Source: Saprospiraceae bacterium (GTDB lineage: Bacteria > Bacteroidota > Bacteroidia > Chitinophagales > Saprospiraceae). From it: a stretch of DNA of 64,000 nt. The stretch lies in contig JAHDCU010000001.1 in the NCBI GenBank assembly GCA_020629715.1, positions 62,001 to 126,000 of the forward strand, given 5' to 3'. Shown one piece after another: positions 46,819 through 55,387 of the stretch (positions are counted from its first letter, which is position 1; the number at the start of each line of letters is the position of its first letter). Made by a program: the position numbers and the translations under genes. The notes beneath the pieces were generated by a model. The model worked only from the letters and a program-made list of their open reading frames with translations. It was not told the DNA's origin and did no database searches.

Positions 46819-47001
46819 ATGGCACGTCGTACTTCAATAAAAGACTACAACAAAATAAACTCGGCTGATGATATCGACCGAGTGATAAAAGACAAACGTA
46901 TCCGAAAACGGGCAGATAAAACCAAGCAAATACAGCGGCAACGCCACTATCGAAAAGTACTACTCAAAAAGCTTAGTAGTAATTATTCTGAAGAGGAATA
47001 A
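46819..47001 (+). CDS. Small basic protein
   Basis: A 60-residue protein with a Lys/Arg-rich central part (KDKRIRKRADKTKQIQRQRHYRK) and an acidic end. It is 37 bases after the PspA-like gene on the same strand. Possible roles include nucleic-acid binding or binding an acidic partner, but nothing decides this. The coding call rests on the good start, spacing and charged composition. Confidence 0.55.
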   Translation: MARRTSIKDYNKINSADDIDRVIKDKRIRKRADKTKQIQRQRHYRKVLLKKLSSNYSEEE

Positions 47002-47066
47002 CTCAAGTCGTATTCGAGACTTGATTCCGTTTTCAATATTCAAATCCGTTAAATAGCTCGTAACTT

Positions 47067-48050
47067 ATGGTTATGAAGGTTAATGGTTTGATTTTTATTT
47101 TGGTATCAATAGTAACAACCGTTTCCCTTGCTCAGGGATATGACTCATATAAATCTAAGTGGTTTACTGATATTTCGGAAGCATCATTATATCCCGATCG
47201 AGTATTTCAATTAGACCTCTCCAAGCAAAATCTAAAAGAGGTACCCGCTGAAATAGCATATTTCAAAAACATAGAAGCACTTAAGTTATCTGATAATAAA
47301 ATCAAGACTCTTGACGGAGTACTTCGCAATCTCAAAAATTTAGAATTTGTAGAATTAAGTGGAAATAAGTTGACTCATTTTGACTTCAATGAACTCTACG
47401 GCTCTAGGCATGAAATCACAGAGATATACATGAGAGACAACTATCTGAGTGAAATTGATACAAGCATCAATATATTATCCAACCTATCCATTTTGAATCT
47501 TGGGAATAACCGAATAAAGCAAATCGAACCATCTGTACAAATTCCTGAATTACGATATCTCTATCTAGATATAAATAGGCTTACCTGTATTCCAGATTTG
47601 ATTCAATCTTCAACCGCGCTAAGGGTCTTGAATCTTAATAATAATCAGATAGAAAAACTAATCTTAAATTATCCATTACATACATTTGAAAGTATCAATG
47701 TTGGAGATAATCCCTGTGACAGCTTGGTCATTGGCGAAGGTTTCGATCGAGTTGAGACTATGATTTTAGATTGGCTTGACATCTCTCCCGACATTCAATT
47801 TCCTAGCAGAGTTAAAACGCTTTCGTTAGAACATTGTAATCTGAATGCCGTACCAGAAAGTATTTATTCTCTTAGAAAACTTAAGGAACTTTCTTTGCTC
47901 TACAATAATCTGAGTGCTCTTGAAATTTCTTCTGATTGGAAGAAAATGGAAAAGCTTTGGGTAGGTGGCAACCCACTGCCCCCCGAAAATTTGGAAAAGT
48001 TAATCTCAAGCGACATTGATGTAAAGCTGGGGCTAAATACAAACAATTAA
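47067..48050 (+). CDS. Secreted leucine-rich-repeat protein
   Basis: A 327-residue protein with a signal peptide (LIFILVSIVTTVSLAQG) followed by about ten leucine-rich repeats, for example LKNLEFVELSGNKLTHF, LSNLSILNLGNNRIKQI and STALRVLNLNNNQIEKL. Repeats of 22-24 residues fill the mature chain. LRR proteins of this kind bind proteins or glycans at the cell surface. No T9SS sorting domain is present. An in-frame ATG at 47073 is an equally good start. It is convergent with the giant surface-protein gene. Confidence 0.87.
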   Translation: MVMKVNGLIFILVSIVTTVSLAQGYDSYKSKWFTDISEASLYPDRVFQLDLSKQNLKEVPAEIAYFKNIEALKLSDNKIKTLDGVLRNLKNLEFVELSGNKLTHFDFNELYGSRHEITEIYMRDNYLSEIDTSINILSNLSILNLGNNRIKQIEPSVQIPELRYLYLDINRLTCIPDLIQSSTALRVLNLNNNQIEKLILNYPLHTFESINVGDNPCDSLVIGEGFDRVETMILDWLDISPDIQFPSRVKTLSLEHCNLNAVPESIYSLRKLKELSLLYNNLSALEISSDWKKMEKLWVGGNPLPPENLEKLISSDIDVKLGLNTNN

Positions 48051-48082
48051 TAATCCTGCTCTCTAAGATATATGGAGTAATT

Positions 48083-48114
48083 AAAAAAAGCACCGCGCTG
48101 ATATCGCGGTGCTT
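48083..48114 (-). terminator. Intrinsic terminator of the 2373-aa gene (first copy)
   Basis: On the minus strand AAGCACCGCG, a 7-base loop, CGCGGTGCTT, then a run of Ts to 48083. It lies 42 bases after the stop and is duplicated exactly after the paralogous gene at 60732-60761. Confidence 0.92.
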
Positions 48115-51100
48115 CATCATCACTAATTACTATTAAATCTAAACCTAATTCCGTGTTTAATTATTCATTTTGATCATCTTGACTCGTTGGATATCCTCTC
48201 CTACTTGTAGCTCTAAGATGTAGATCCCTGATGTACCATGTACTACTTCGCCATCTATGCGGATGTAATGCTCTCCTCTGTCATAGATCGCTTCTCGGTT
48301 GTATAGTACTCTTCCTAGCTCATCTTTGATGCGTAGTATGCCTTCCTGTCGCTCTTCCATAAAGAACTTCACTTGCGTCTGATCTACCCATGGATTAGGC
48401 TCATTTTGATATAACTCAAACAACGATACCTCCGTATCTATTTGCTCTACCTTGAGGTCGATATCTCCTTCGCTCTCCTTGTATCGAATTTCTATTCCAC
48501 CTTGTAGCTCCTCTCCTGAGTACCACTCATTGTAACTTGATGACTCTACTATACTTAACCAGTCTTGGACATCCTCATCTCCTCCTATTCGTGATCCACT
48601 CAGCTCTACTTCGATGAAGAATAATGGTATCTCCTTACCTACCGTCACTGATCGACTCTGGGCGTCTGTCCATATAATCTTGTAGCGGTTGGTTTGCTGA
48701 TTGCTTGCCTTAGCCTGCTTCGCATAGGACTCCTCTCCTACTGATATACTGCCTGATCGTAAGCTCGTAATTGTAACATGATCTGGTGTCTCTATCTCCA
48801 GCTGCATACCCTCCACATCTCTGAAGTTGTCACTCATCACAGGAATAGAATATCTTCTTGTATTTAATCTTGTACTTGCACTTGAACTTAATTCTGCATT
48901 CGTTTCAGCTAGCTCACTTGGGATCACCAATACTAGATCATTGTCCCCTCTACTTGCTAAACTTGTGCTCTCCTCTCCTTCCACTTCTTCGCCTTCACTA
49001 CTGGCCTCTACACTGCCATTCACATCTCCTACTTTCACGCCTACAAAATCTATCAGCATGTGCCCACTCAAACTATCAATCGAATAGCTCTCTGGGATTC
49101 CACCATACCACGGATCTTCGCCATCCTCAAACTCATGTAGCTTATCTACAAATCTCCAGCTCGTATTATTCGGAAACTCATCATAGACGCCTAACAGTAG
49201 CTTCCTTAACTCGATCAAATCCACTGCACTAATGTCTTCGCTTCCATTTATATCCGCTGCTATTCGATCATAGCCCTCTTCTAAGCTCTTGATACCCAAG
49301 ATATGCTTCTGGATCAATACCAAGTCCAAGGTACTTACTCCGTTCAGTGGGTCATCATTCTTACTTGGCACTACCTCGTATATTCCTCCCATTGCCATGC
49401 TCGGGAAGCTATACATCCCGATCGCACTCGTCGTATCTATAGTCGGTACTATTGTTCCCTCTAGATCTACTGATACTGCCTCTACAGGTTCACTCTGTCT
49501 TGTGCTTACTTGTCCACTGATATTCAGCATCCCTTGTGCTGTGCAGATATCGACATCATTGTTGTCCTGTACCACCACAAAGGTCACACAGAAGTCTTGG
49601 TTGCCATTACTATCTGTCACCCATAGCTCGATCGCCTGCTGCCCTAGATCATTACAATCAAAGATCACCTCTGTATCTGTCACATCTGCACTAAAGCTAA
49701 ACGTCACTGGATAGCCACAGATATGATAGCTACTTCCATCAAAGCTACTCGCCTCCAACATCACCATCTCCGCATCTGGTATGCCATCATTATTTAAATC
49801 CATCGCTACTAGCTCTGTACTCAAACCTTGGATACATACGGGTGTTGGATTCGTCGCATTTCGTACTTCAAATAGATAGTCTCCCTGTACAATATTACCA
49901 CAGCCGTCTAATACTTCCCAGTAGATCCTATGGATACCGATTGGGTATGTGCCACTGGCATCATTGCCACTGTTACTGATATCTATACTGCCGTCATTAT
50001 TCGCATCGATCTCATATCTGATCGTTAGATCTTCCGTTGTGGTACAGTCATCTGTTGCTGTCAGTACTAGATCTACTTGTCCGTCTGCACAGTTGGAGTC
50101 AAAAGTCTCTACTACTACATCCGCTAGACTACTTGTAATCTGTGGTGCTATGCTATTCGTCACTTTTAGTGTCTGCTGGTAGGTGTATTGTGGAATCGTA
50201 CCATCTGGATTACGTCTACACCAGTCAATTACTGTCCAGTCTCTCAATACTTTGAAGCAAGCATCTGTACCCGGTACAAAACCAAACTCTTGATCTACAA
50301 AACTCATCGCCACTTGACTACAGGCATCTCCTGTGTCTATGATCGGATACCCTACGCCTGGAGCTAGATTATCTGGATGTAGATCTTGCATTGTACATAC
50401 ATCATTATTGAATGTCATATCCGATGGCCAGTCACTTGCACTTGGACCCATATATGGGCTACTATCTTCAAACGTGATGCGTTGTGTACAGCTCATCGTT
50501 CCTCCTTGTCCATCTGGAATACTGATCGTTCGCTCTACTACTCCTAATCCACAGTTGTTTCGGTTATCTGCTACTACTTCCGTGATCGCATTCGCTGATG
50601 TACAGTTATCACTTACACTTGCATCTCCGAAGGTGATACTCATATTATTCGGATCGAATACGGTACCGCACTCTACGGTCATATCTGCTGGGCAACTGAT
50701 GCTTGGTAGTTGCTTGTCCTGTACTTCTACACTGACCATACACTCATTATAATTGCCACTCATATCATATACTCGGAAGATCACCATCTGTTCACTACCA
50801 CCATCCGCACAACAGAAACTGACACTCTCTCCAAATACTAGATTATCTGCATCATTGCAATTATCACTCATTCGTGCAATCTCAAAGCGGTCTATTCCAC
50901 AATCATCAAAACTGCCTTGATCTACATCTATCGCATTCAAGATACCTACTCCTGCACTGTTCAGTGCTACTACCGTGTTGACTTGACAGATTGCGATCGG
51001 CTGGCTCTCATCCATCACCGTTACCGTCATCGTACAGCTGCTACTGTTGTAGCATTCATCATAGGCAACATAGGTGATTACATTAGCTCCTGTACTTAGT

Positions 51101-51359
51101 ACTACTGATCCGCCATTTTCATTATCTAAAAAGCCGCCTGGGTAGATTACATCGATCTCTACCTGTGCTGGATTACTTCCACTTAGGTTACATTGCTCTA
51201 CTGCTGTAGCAGATGGTAAGCTTACCATCGCTTCGCATACATTCACTCCACTTGTACTTACCGTCATATCGGATGGACAAGTAATGATTGGAGCGGTATT
51301 ATCTTGTATCTGAATGATCTGAGCGCCCATCACGGTCATATCTGCATTGCAGTGCCATT
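48085..51359. repeat. Long direct repeat, copy 1 (C-terminal module of surface protein)
   Basis: From the A-run at 48085 the sequence matches 60732 onwards, with an offset of 12647 that becomes 12641 after a net 6-base difference near 48870-48880. The match continues to at least 51359, which pairs with the window end. By eye it is nearly identical except for two patches, about 48663-49041 and 49863-50319. How far it extends to the right of the module cannot be seen, since copy 2 is cut by the window edge. Confidence 0.95.
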
Positions 51360-54300
51360 CCCCTACTGTCCAAGTCCTTGTGATGGTTCTTACACAACCT
51401 ACCGTACCGAGATCATTATCCTCATAGCTGACAAATCCATTGCAAAACTCCATCGGAATATCTGGGAATAGATCCGTACCTAAGTACGTCGGTACACCTG
51501 TTACACTCGGATCAGGATTACCATTCGCATCTACCGCATAGCCGCTTGTGCATTCTAAAGCTGTATTGCTTAACGCTTGGAAATTCATGCTTGGCATCAC
51601 CACATCTCCTAGGTCGATACGCTCTAAGAAGATATTGAAACTACATACTTCACTTACATTGCCTTGCGCATCTGTAGCTTGGTAGCTTCTTGTGATTCTT
51701 CTGATATAGTCTGGATCGCAACCCCCTAGATCATCGATCGTCTCATTCAACAAGGTCAACGTATGGTCACCACAGTTTTCCATCACCGTAGGCTCTCCTA
51801 CACTTGGTAGTGCCGTACAGGCTATCGTCATATCCGCTGGACAGTCAATCACAGGAGCAAACTTATCTTCTACCGTTACCTTACTCCAGCAACTGATATT
51901 GTCACATAGCGGTAAGGTCACCGTAATGAAAAACATTTCACCAATATCGGCGGCCGTAAACGTACCGTCTACTCGGATATTACCATCCATATCTCGTATC
52001 TCTACTGTATACACGTAATCTGGATAGGTCGCTGGACTCAAGATCATACTCGGCGTAAACGTCGTGCTACAATCCTCATCTAGACTGATATTGATCTCTG
52101 CATTACAGACAATCTCCTCACAGACTAATAACCATGCTTGATCGTGATCATCTTCATCTTCGCCTGCTCTTCCGTTTTCATCGATCTCATCATCGCTATC
52201 GCTATATGGCTCTAGACCATTATCATTGGTATTGTCATTATCATTGACACTATCAATATCCAAGCCTGTACGGTCGTTGCCCATATCGTCCTCTGCACTT
52301 ACTATCTCACTGTAGTTAATCAACTCTGATGGCTCTTCGCTAATCACCTCCAGCCATATACTAATCATCGCACAGTCGCCTACATTGATCACGGGCATAT
52401 AGTCATACGTAGGATTCATAACATCCGTAGCATCCCAGCCCATATTCCGCGCATCAGCTATATATTGTAAGCCTACTGGGATATAATCTATGATCGTAAT
52501 ATTCGACGCATTCTCTGTACCCTGATTGCAGATCTCAATCATAAACTCTACTTCATCTCCCAGCTCTACTGGAACTAAAGCCGTAGTCTTGCGTAGGGCT
52601 AAATCGAAAATCGGTAAGGCTGCTGGATCATGGTCGTCCTCGTCCATGATGCCGTCGCCGTCCGTGTCATTACCGTCGTCCATAATAACATCATCTGAAG
52701 GGCTGTTTGCAACGCCACCAGTATCATTATTGACATCCGTATCAGGATCACTATCGATATCAATCGTTGGATCTGTTTGTTCATCTTCCCAATGGGCTTC
52801 CGAGATTTCCGCGATATTTAAAAGATTATCTTGATTTGCTTCAGCAGTAATGACTAAATCTATTTCCACCTGGATACTATCACCAGGAGCTAGAACAATA
52901 TTATCAAGTGATAAAGTGTATTGTGATCCGTCACTACTAGATGGCCTCCATCCATTGGTATCGAATGGGCTATATTCAAAAGCATCTGTCAAATAATCTG
53001 TGATAAAGATATCTTTTGCATTTACATTACCTTGATTATACACCGTTATGTAGAATGTAACTATATCACCCGTCAAAGGATAGGTTCCATCTGGCACCGT
53101 TTTGATCAAGGCTAAATCAAAGATTGGGACAGCGGCTGGGTCATGATCGTCTTCGTCATCTCCTAATATCCCCGCCTCAAATATCTCATCATCGTCATCA
53201 CTAAATACAACTCCTCCTGAGTCATTATTAGGATTATTATCCATTTCACTATCAATATCAAAACCTGTCATATCGTGTCCTTCGTCATCTTCTGATGAAG
53301 AGATTTCCGCAACATTGATAAGTTCATCAAAATCACTGATATCGCTAACTATGAGATCTAAACTCACCGTCTCTGAATCCCCGGGTAGTAACACTTCATT
53401 AATTGTAGTACTATAATATCCATTGATATCAGGTCCTATCCAATTTCCTGAGTAATCATTAAATGTATACCCTGATGGCAAGTAGTCATGTACCACTATG
53501 TTACTAGCGGCAATATCTCCTTGATTAAATACAGTAATATTGAATCTTACTAAATCACCCTCATTCACAGTTCTAGGATTATCCATTTCCTTCCTTAGTG
53601 CTAAATCGAAAACCATGACATCCGCTCCATCATGATCATCTTCATCATTTGGATTATCTATTTCATCATTTATATTATCGTCATTATCAGGATCCTGATC
53701 TGGGTCACTATCTGAATCTACAGGAGGATCATTGCTATCATCTAGATCATCGTCTGCCGCGATGACTTCAATAAAATTATCCAAATCCATATCCATAGCT
53801 CCTGGTTGTACAACAAGCTCTACCCTTATTGTGTCTGACTCTAACGGCATCAAAGGTCCAGCATAATTATAAGTCGCGATAGAGTCATTGACGCTCACCC
53901 ATCCTAATGGATTATCTGTATTTAGTCTAAAACCTGCATTTATATAATCAACCAATTCTATATTGTAAGCTGCTATATTTCCCTGATTATAAACTACAAC
54001 ATCAAACATTGCAATTTGACCTACTACGAAGGGGCCATCAAATCCTGAAAATACTTTCTTGATCGCTAGGTCGAATATTTCTATGACTTCAATGTCATGA
54101 TCATCTTCATCGTCTAGACTGTAGATTTCATCATTTATCAAATCATCATCTAATGGGTCATCATCAGGAGTACTATCTAGATCAAGGGGATGATCACCTT
54201 CGGTATCTTCAAAATCATAGATTTCAGCTATGTTATAATATGCGTCTTCTTCGTAACATGGCACTAATTCCACTGCTAGATTAAGGGCTATGGAGTCACC

Positions 54301-55278
54301 AGCTGCTATTTCTTCTGTTACAGTAGTAACATAGTAATCTCCTTGTGCAGACCATCCTAGGTTTTCACTAGGTAAAAAATCATAACCGCAAGGTAAGGCG
54401 TCATATACATCGACATTTGTAACTGGTACATTAGATTGATTAAATATTACAATCCTAAAATTTAAAATATCACCATACTCATACGGAGCACTTTCTAGTA
54501 TAGTTTTTCTTAAAGCTAAATCATAAAAATTCAAATCTTGACAAGTAGAATCTTGAAGTTCAGGCATTCCATCATTATCCGTATCTATTGTTGCTGTATT
54601 AAATAATCCTCTTTCATCATTACTCAGATCTCCTCCATTATTAGCGCAATCAGTATATATGCCATCTCCTGGTCCATTTGATGATAGATCCAATTCTATC
54701 CGAACCGTCAGTATATAGCTATGGGTAGTACTAGCATCAATGGTCTCATCATCTGCCAATTGCCACTGTGATGATGCAATATCCAAGGAGCCATTATTAC
54801 TTGTATTACTTGTGAAAGAAGCATCCAAAAATATGATATCGTCATCAAACGAAGGGTCATCGAATAAATCATATATACCCGCGGCAAGTCCAGAATTCAC
54901 TACCTCTATTGTATACTGAATGGTAAAAGAACCATCACTGTTTTGGACAAATCCAAGAGGCGCTTTTTCCAAAGAAAGTATCGGTAGATCGGCACAAGTA
55001 CTATCCACTATATCAGCTATACCATCATTATTAGCATCTAATACTGCTTGATTAAAAAGGGCAAATTGATCGATGTCGGGATCGTTATAACCTTCATTAC
55101 AACCGACATACACATTATCTCCCATCATCCTATACAAGAGGCTTTCCTTCAAGGAATCTTGAGGTGTATAGTACTCAATATCAGCTAGATCAGCATTCTG
55201 TTGATCCTGATTTCCTATCCATAGTAAACATGAAAATAGCAATAGCATAGCCATTGCAGCATACCGCAATTTATTCAT
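48157..55278 (-). CDS. Giant T9SS-secreted surface protein (DUF11-like, HYR-like, dockerin-like)
   Basis: A 2373-residue protein. Residues 1-24 are a signal peptide. About 60-250 hold one repeat of the family seen in the two upstream genes, with a calcium-loop-like DANNDGIADIVD. About 253-1050 hold five DUF11-like domains, each starting DLALRK-like and each followed by an acidic linker with DEDDHD. About 1055-1960 hold HYR-like segments (APIITCPSDMTV, LPSISCPADMTV) rich in paired cysteines. About 1980-2030 is dockerin-like (GVSTLDLVLIQKHILG, DINGSEDISAVDLIELRKLL). The last ~85 residues are a T9SS type A sorting domain (LYQNEPNPW, then GIYILELQVGEDIQRVKMIKMN). The outcome is export across the outer membrane and surface attachment. 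Confidence 0.93.
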   Translation of the reverse strand: MNKLRYAAMAMLLLFSCLLWIGNQDQQNADLADIEYYTPQDSLKESLLYRMMGDNVYVGCNEGYNDPDIDQFALFNQAVLDANNDGIADIVDSTCADLPILSLEKAPLGFVQNSDGSFTIQYTIEVVNSGLAAGIYDLFDDPSFDDDIIFLDASFTSNTSNNGSLDIASSQWQLADDETIDASTTHSYILTVRIELDLSSNGPGDGIYTDCANNGGDLSNDERGLFNTATIDTDNDGMPELQDSTCQDLNFYDLALRKTILESAPYEYGDILNFRIVIFNQSNVPVTNVDVYDALPCGYDFLPSENLGWSAQGDYYVTTVTEEIAAGDSIALNLAVELVPCYEEDAYYNIAEIYDFEDTEGDHPLDLDSTPDDDPLDDDLINDEIYSLDDEDDHDIEVIEIFDLAIKKVFSGFDGPFVVGQIAMFDVVVYNQGNIAAYNIELVDYINAGFRLNTDNPLGWVSVNDSIATYNYAGPLMPLESDTIRVELVVQPGAMDMDLDNFIEVIAADDDLDDSNDPPVDSDSDPDQDPDNDDNINDEIDNPNDEDDHDGADVMVFDLALRKEMDNPRTVNEGDLVRFNITVFNQGDIAASNIVVHDYLPSGYTFNDYSGNWIGPDINGYYSTTINEVLLPGDSETVSLDLIVSDISDFDELINVAEISSSEDDEGHDMTGFDIDSEMDNNPNNDSGGVVFSDDDDEIFEAGILGDDEDDHDPAAVPIFDLALIKTVPDGTYPLTGDIVTFYITVYNQGNVNAKDIFITDYLTDAFEYSPFDTNGWRPSSSDGSQYTLSLDNIVLAPGDSIQVEIDLVITAEANQDNLLNIAEISEAHWEDEQTDPTIDIDSDPDTDVNNDTGGVANSPSDDVIMDDGNDTDGDGIMDEDDHDPAALPIFDLALRKTTALVPVELGDEVEFMIEICNQGTENASNITIIDYIPVGLQYIADARNMGWDATDVMNPTYDYMPVINVGDCAMISIWLEVISEEPSELINYSEIVSAEDDMGNDRTGLDIDSVNDNDNTNDNGLEPYSDSDDEIDENGRAGEDEDDHDQAWLLVCEEIVCNAEINISLDEDCSTTFTPSMILSPATYPDYVYTVEIRDMDGNIRVDGTFTAADIGEMFFITVTLPLCDNISCWSKVTVEDKFAPVIDCPADMTIACTALPSVGEPTVMENCGDHTLTLLNETIDDLGGCDPDYIRRITRSYQATDAQGNVSEVCSFNIFLERIDLGDVVMPSMNFQALSNTALECTSGYAVDANGNPDPSVTGVPTYLGTDLFPDIPMEFCNGFVSYEDNDLGTVGCVRTITRTWTVGEWHCNADMTVMGAQIIQIQDNTAPIITCPSDMTVSTSGVNVCEAMVSLPSATAVEQCNLSGSNPAQVEIDVIYPGGFLDNENGGSVVLSTGANVITYVAYDECYNSSSCTMTVTVMDESQPIAICQVNTVVALNSAGVGILNAIDVDQGSFDDCGIDRFEIARMSDNCNDADNLVFGESVSFCCADGGSEQMVIFRVYDMSGNYNECMVSVEVQDKQLPSISCPADMTVECGTVFDPNNMSITFGDASVSDNCTSANAITEVVADNRNNCGLGVVERTISIPDGQGGTMSCTQRITFEDSSPYMGPSASDWPSDMTFNNDVCTMQDLHPDNLAPGVGYPIIDTGDACSQVAMSFVDQEFGFVPGTDACFKVLRDWTVIDWCRRNPDGTIPQYTYQQTLKVTNSIAPQITSSLADVVVETFDSNCADGQVDLVLTATDDCTTTEDLTIRYEIDANNDGSIDISNSGNDASGTYPIGIHRIYWEVLDGCGNIVQGDYLFEVRNATNPTPVCIQGLSTELVAMDLNNDGIPDAEMVMLEASSFDGSSYHICGYPVTFSFSADVTDTEVIFDCNDLGQQAIELWVTDSNGNQDFCVTFVVVQDNNDVDICTAQGMLNISGQVSTRQSEPVEAVSVDLEGTIVPTIDTTSAIGMYSFPSMAMGGIYEVVPSKNDDPLNGVSTLDLVLIQKHILGIKSLEEGYDRIAADINGSEDISAVDLIELRKLLLGVYDEFPNNTSWRFVDKLHEFEDGEDPWYGGIPESYSIDSLSGHMLIDFVGVKVGDVNGSVEASSEGEEVEGEESTSLASRGDNDLVLVIPSELAETNAELSSSASTRLNTRRYSIPVMSDNFRDVEGMQLEIETPDHVTITSLRSGSISVGEESYAKQAKASNQQTNRYKIIWTDAQSRSVTVGKEIPLFFIEVELSGSRIGGDEDVQDWLSIVESSSYNEWYSGEELQGGIEIRYKESEGDIDLKVEQIDTEVSLFELYQNEPNPWVDQTQVKFFMEERQEGILRIKDELGRVLYNREAIYDRGEHYIRIDGEVVHGTSGIYILELQVGEDIQRVKMIKMNN

Positions 55279-55344
55279 AATTGTAGTTTTCTTAGACGTA
55301 TTTACGCCTGTACAAAATCGACTGTTCTTGGATATTTCAAAAAT

Positions 55345-55373
55345 GATGGTGCGGTCGAAAAGACCACACCATC
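55345..55373 (-). terminator. Intrinsic terminator after the 672-aa gene
   Basis: On the minus strand GATGGTGTGGTC pairs with GACCGCACCATC (one T-G), 5-base loop, followed by ATTTTTG. It separates the 672-aa gene from the 2373-aa gene, so the latter probably has its own promoter. Confidence 0.75.
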
Positions 55374-55387
55374 TATATTATCTCTAC

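Noticed and set aside
48083-48114. Terminator of the LRR gene on the plus strand
   Set aside because: On the plus strand the stem is followed by CATCATC and not by Ts; the T-run lies on the minus-strand side.
49289-49714. Identical antisense frames of 141 residues at 49289-49714 and 61930-62355
   Set aside because: Their identity follows from the long repeat; they are shadows of the surface-protein genes.
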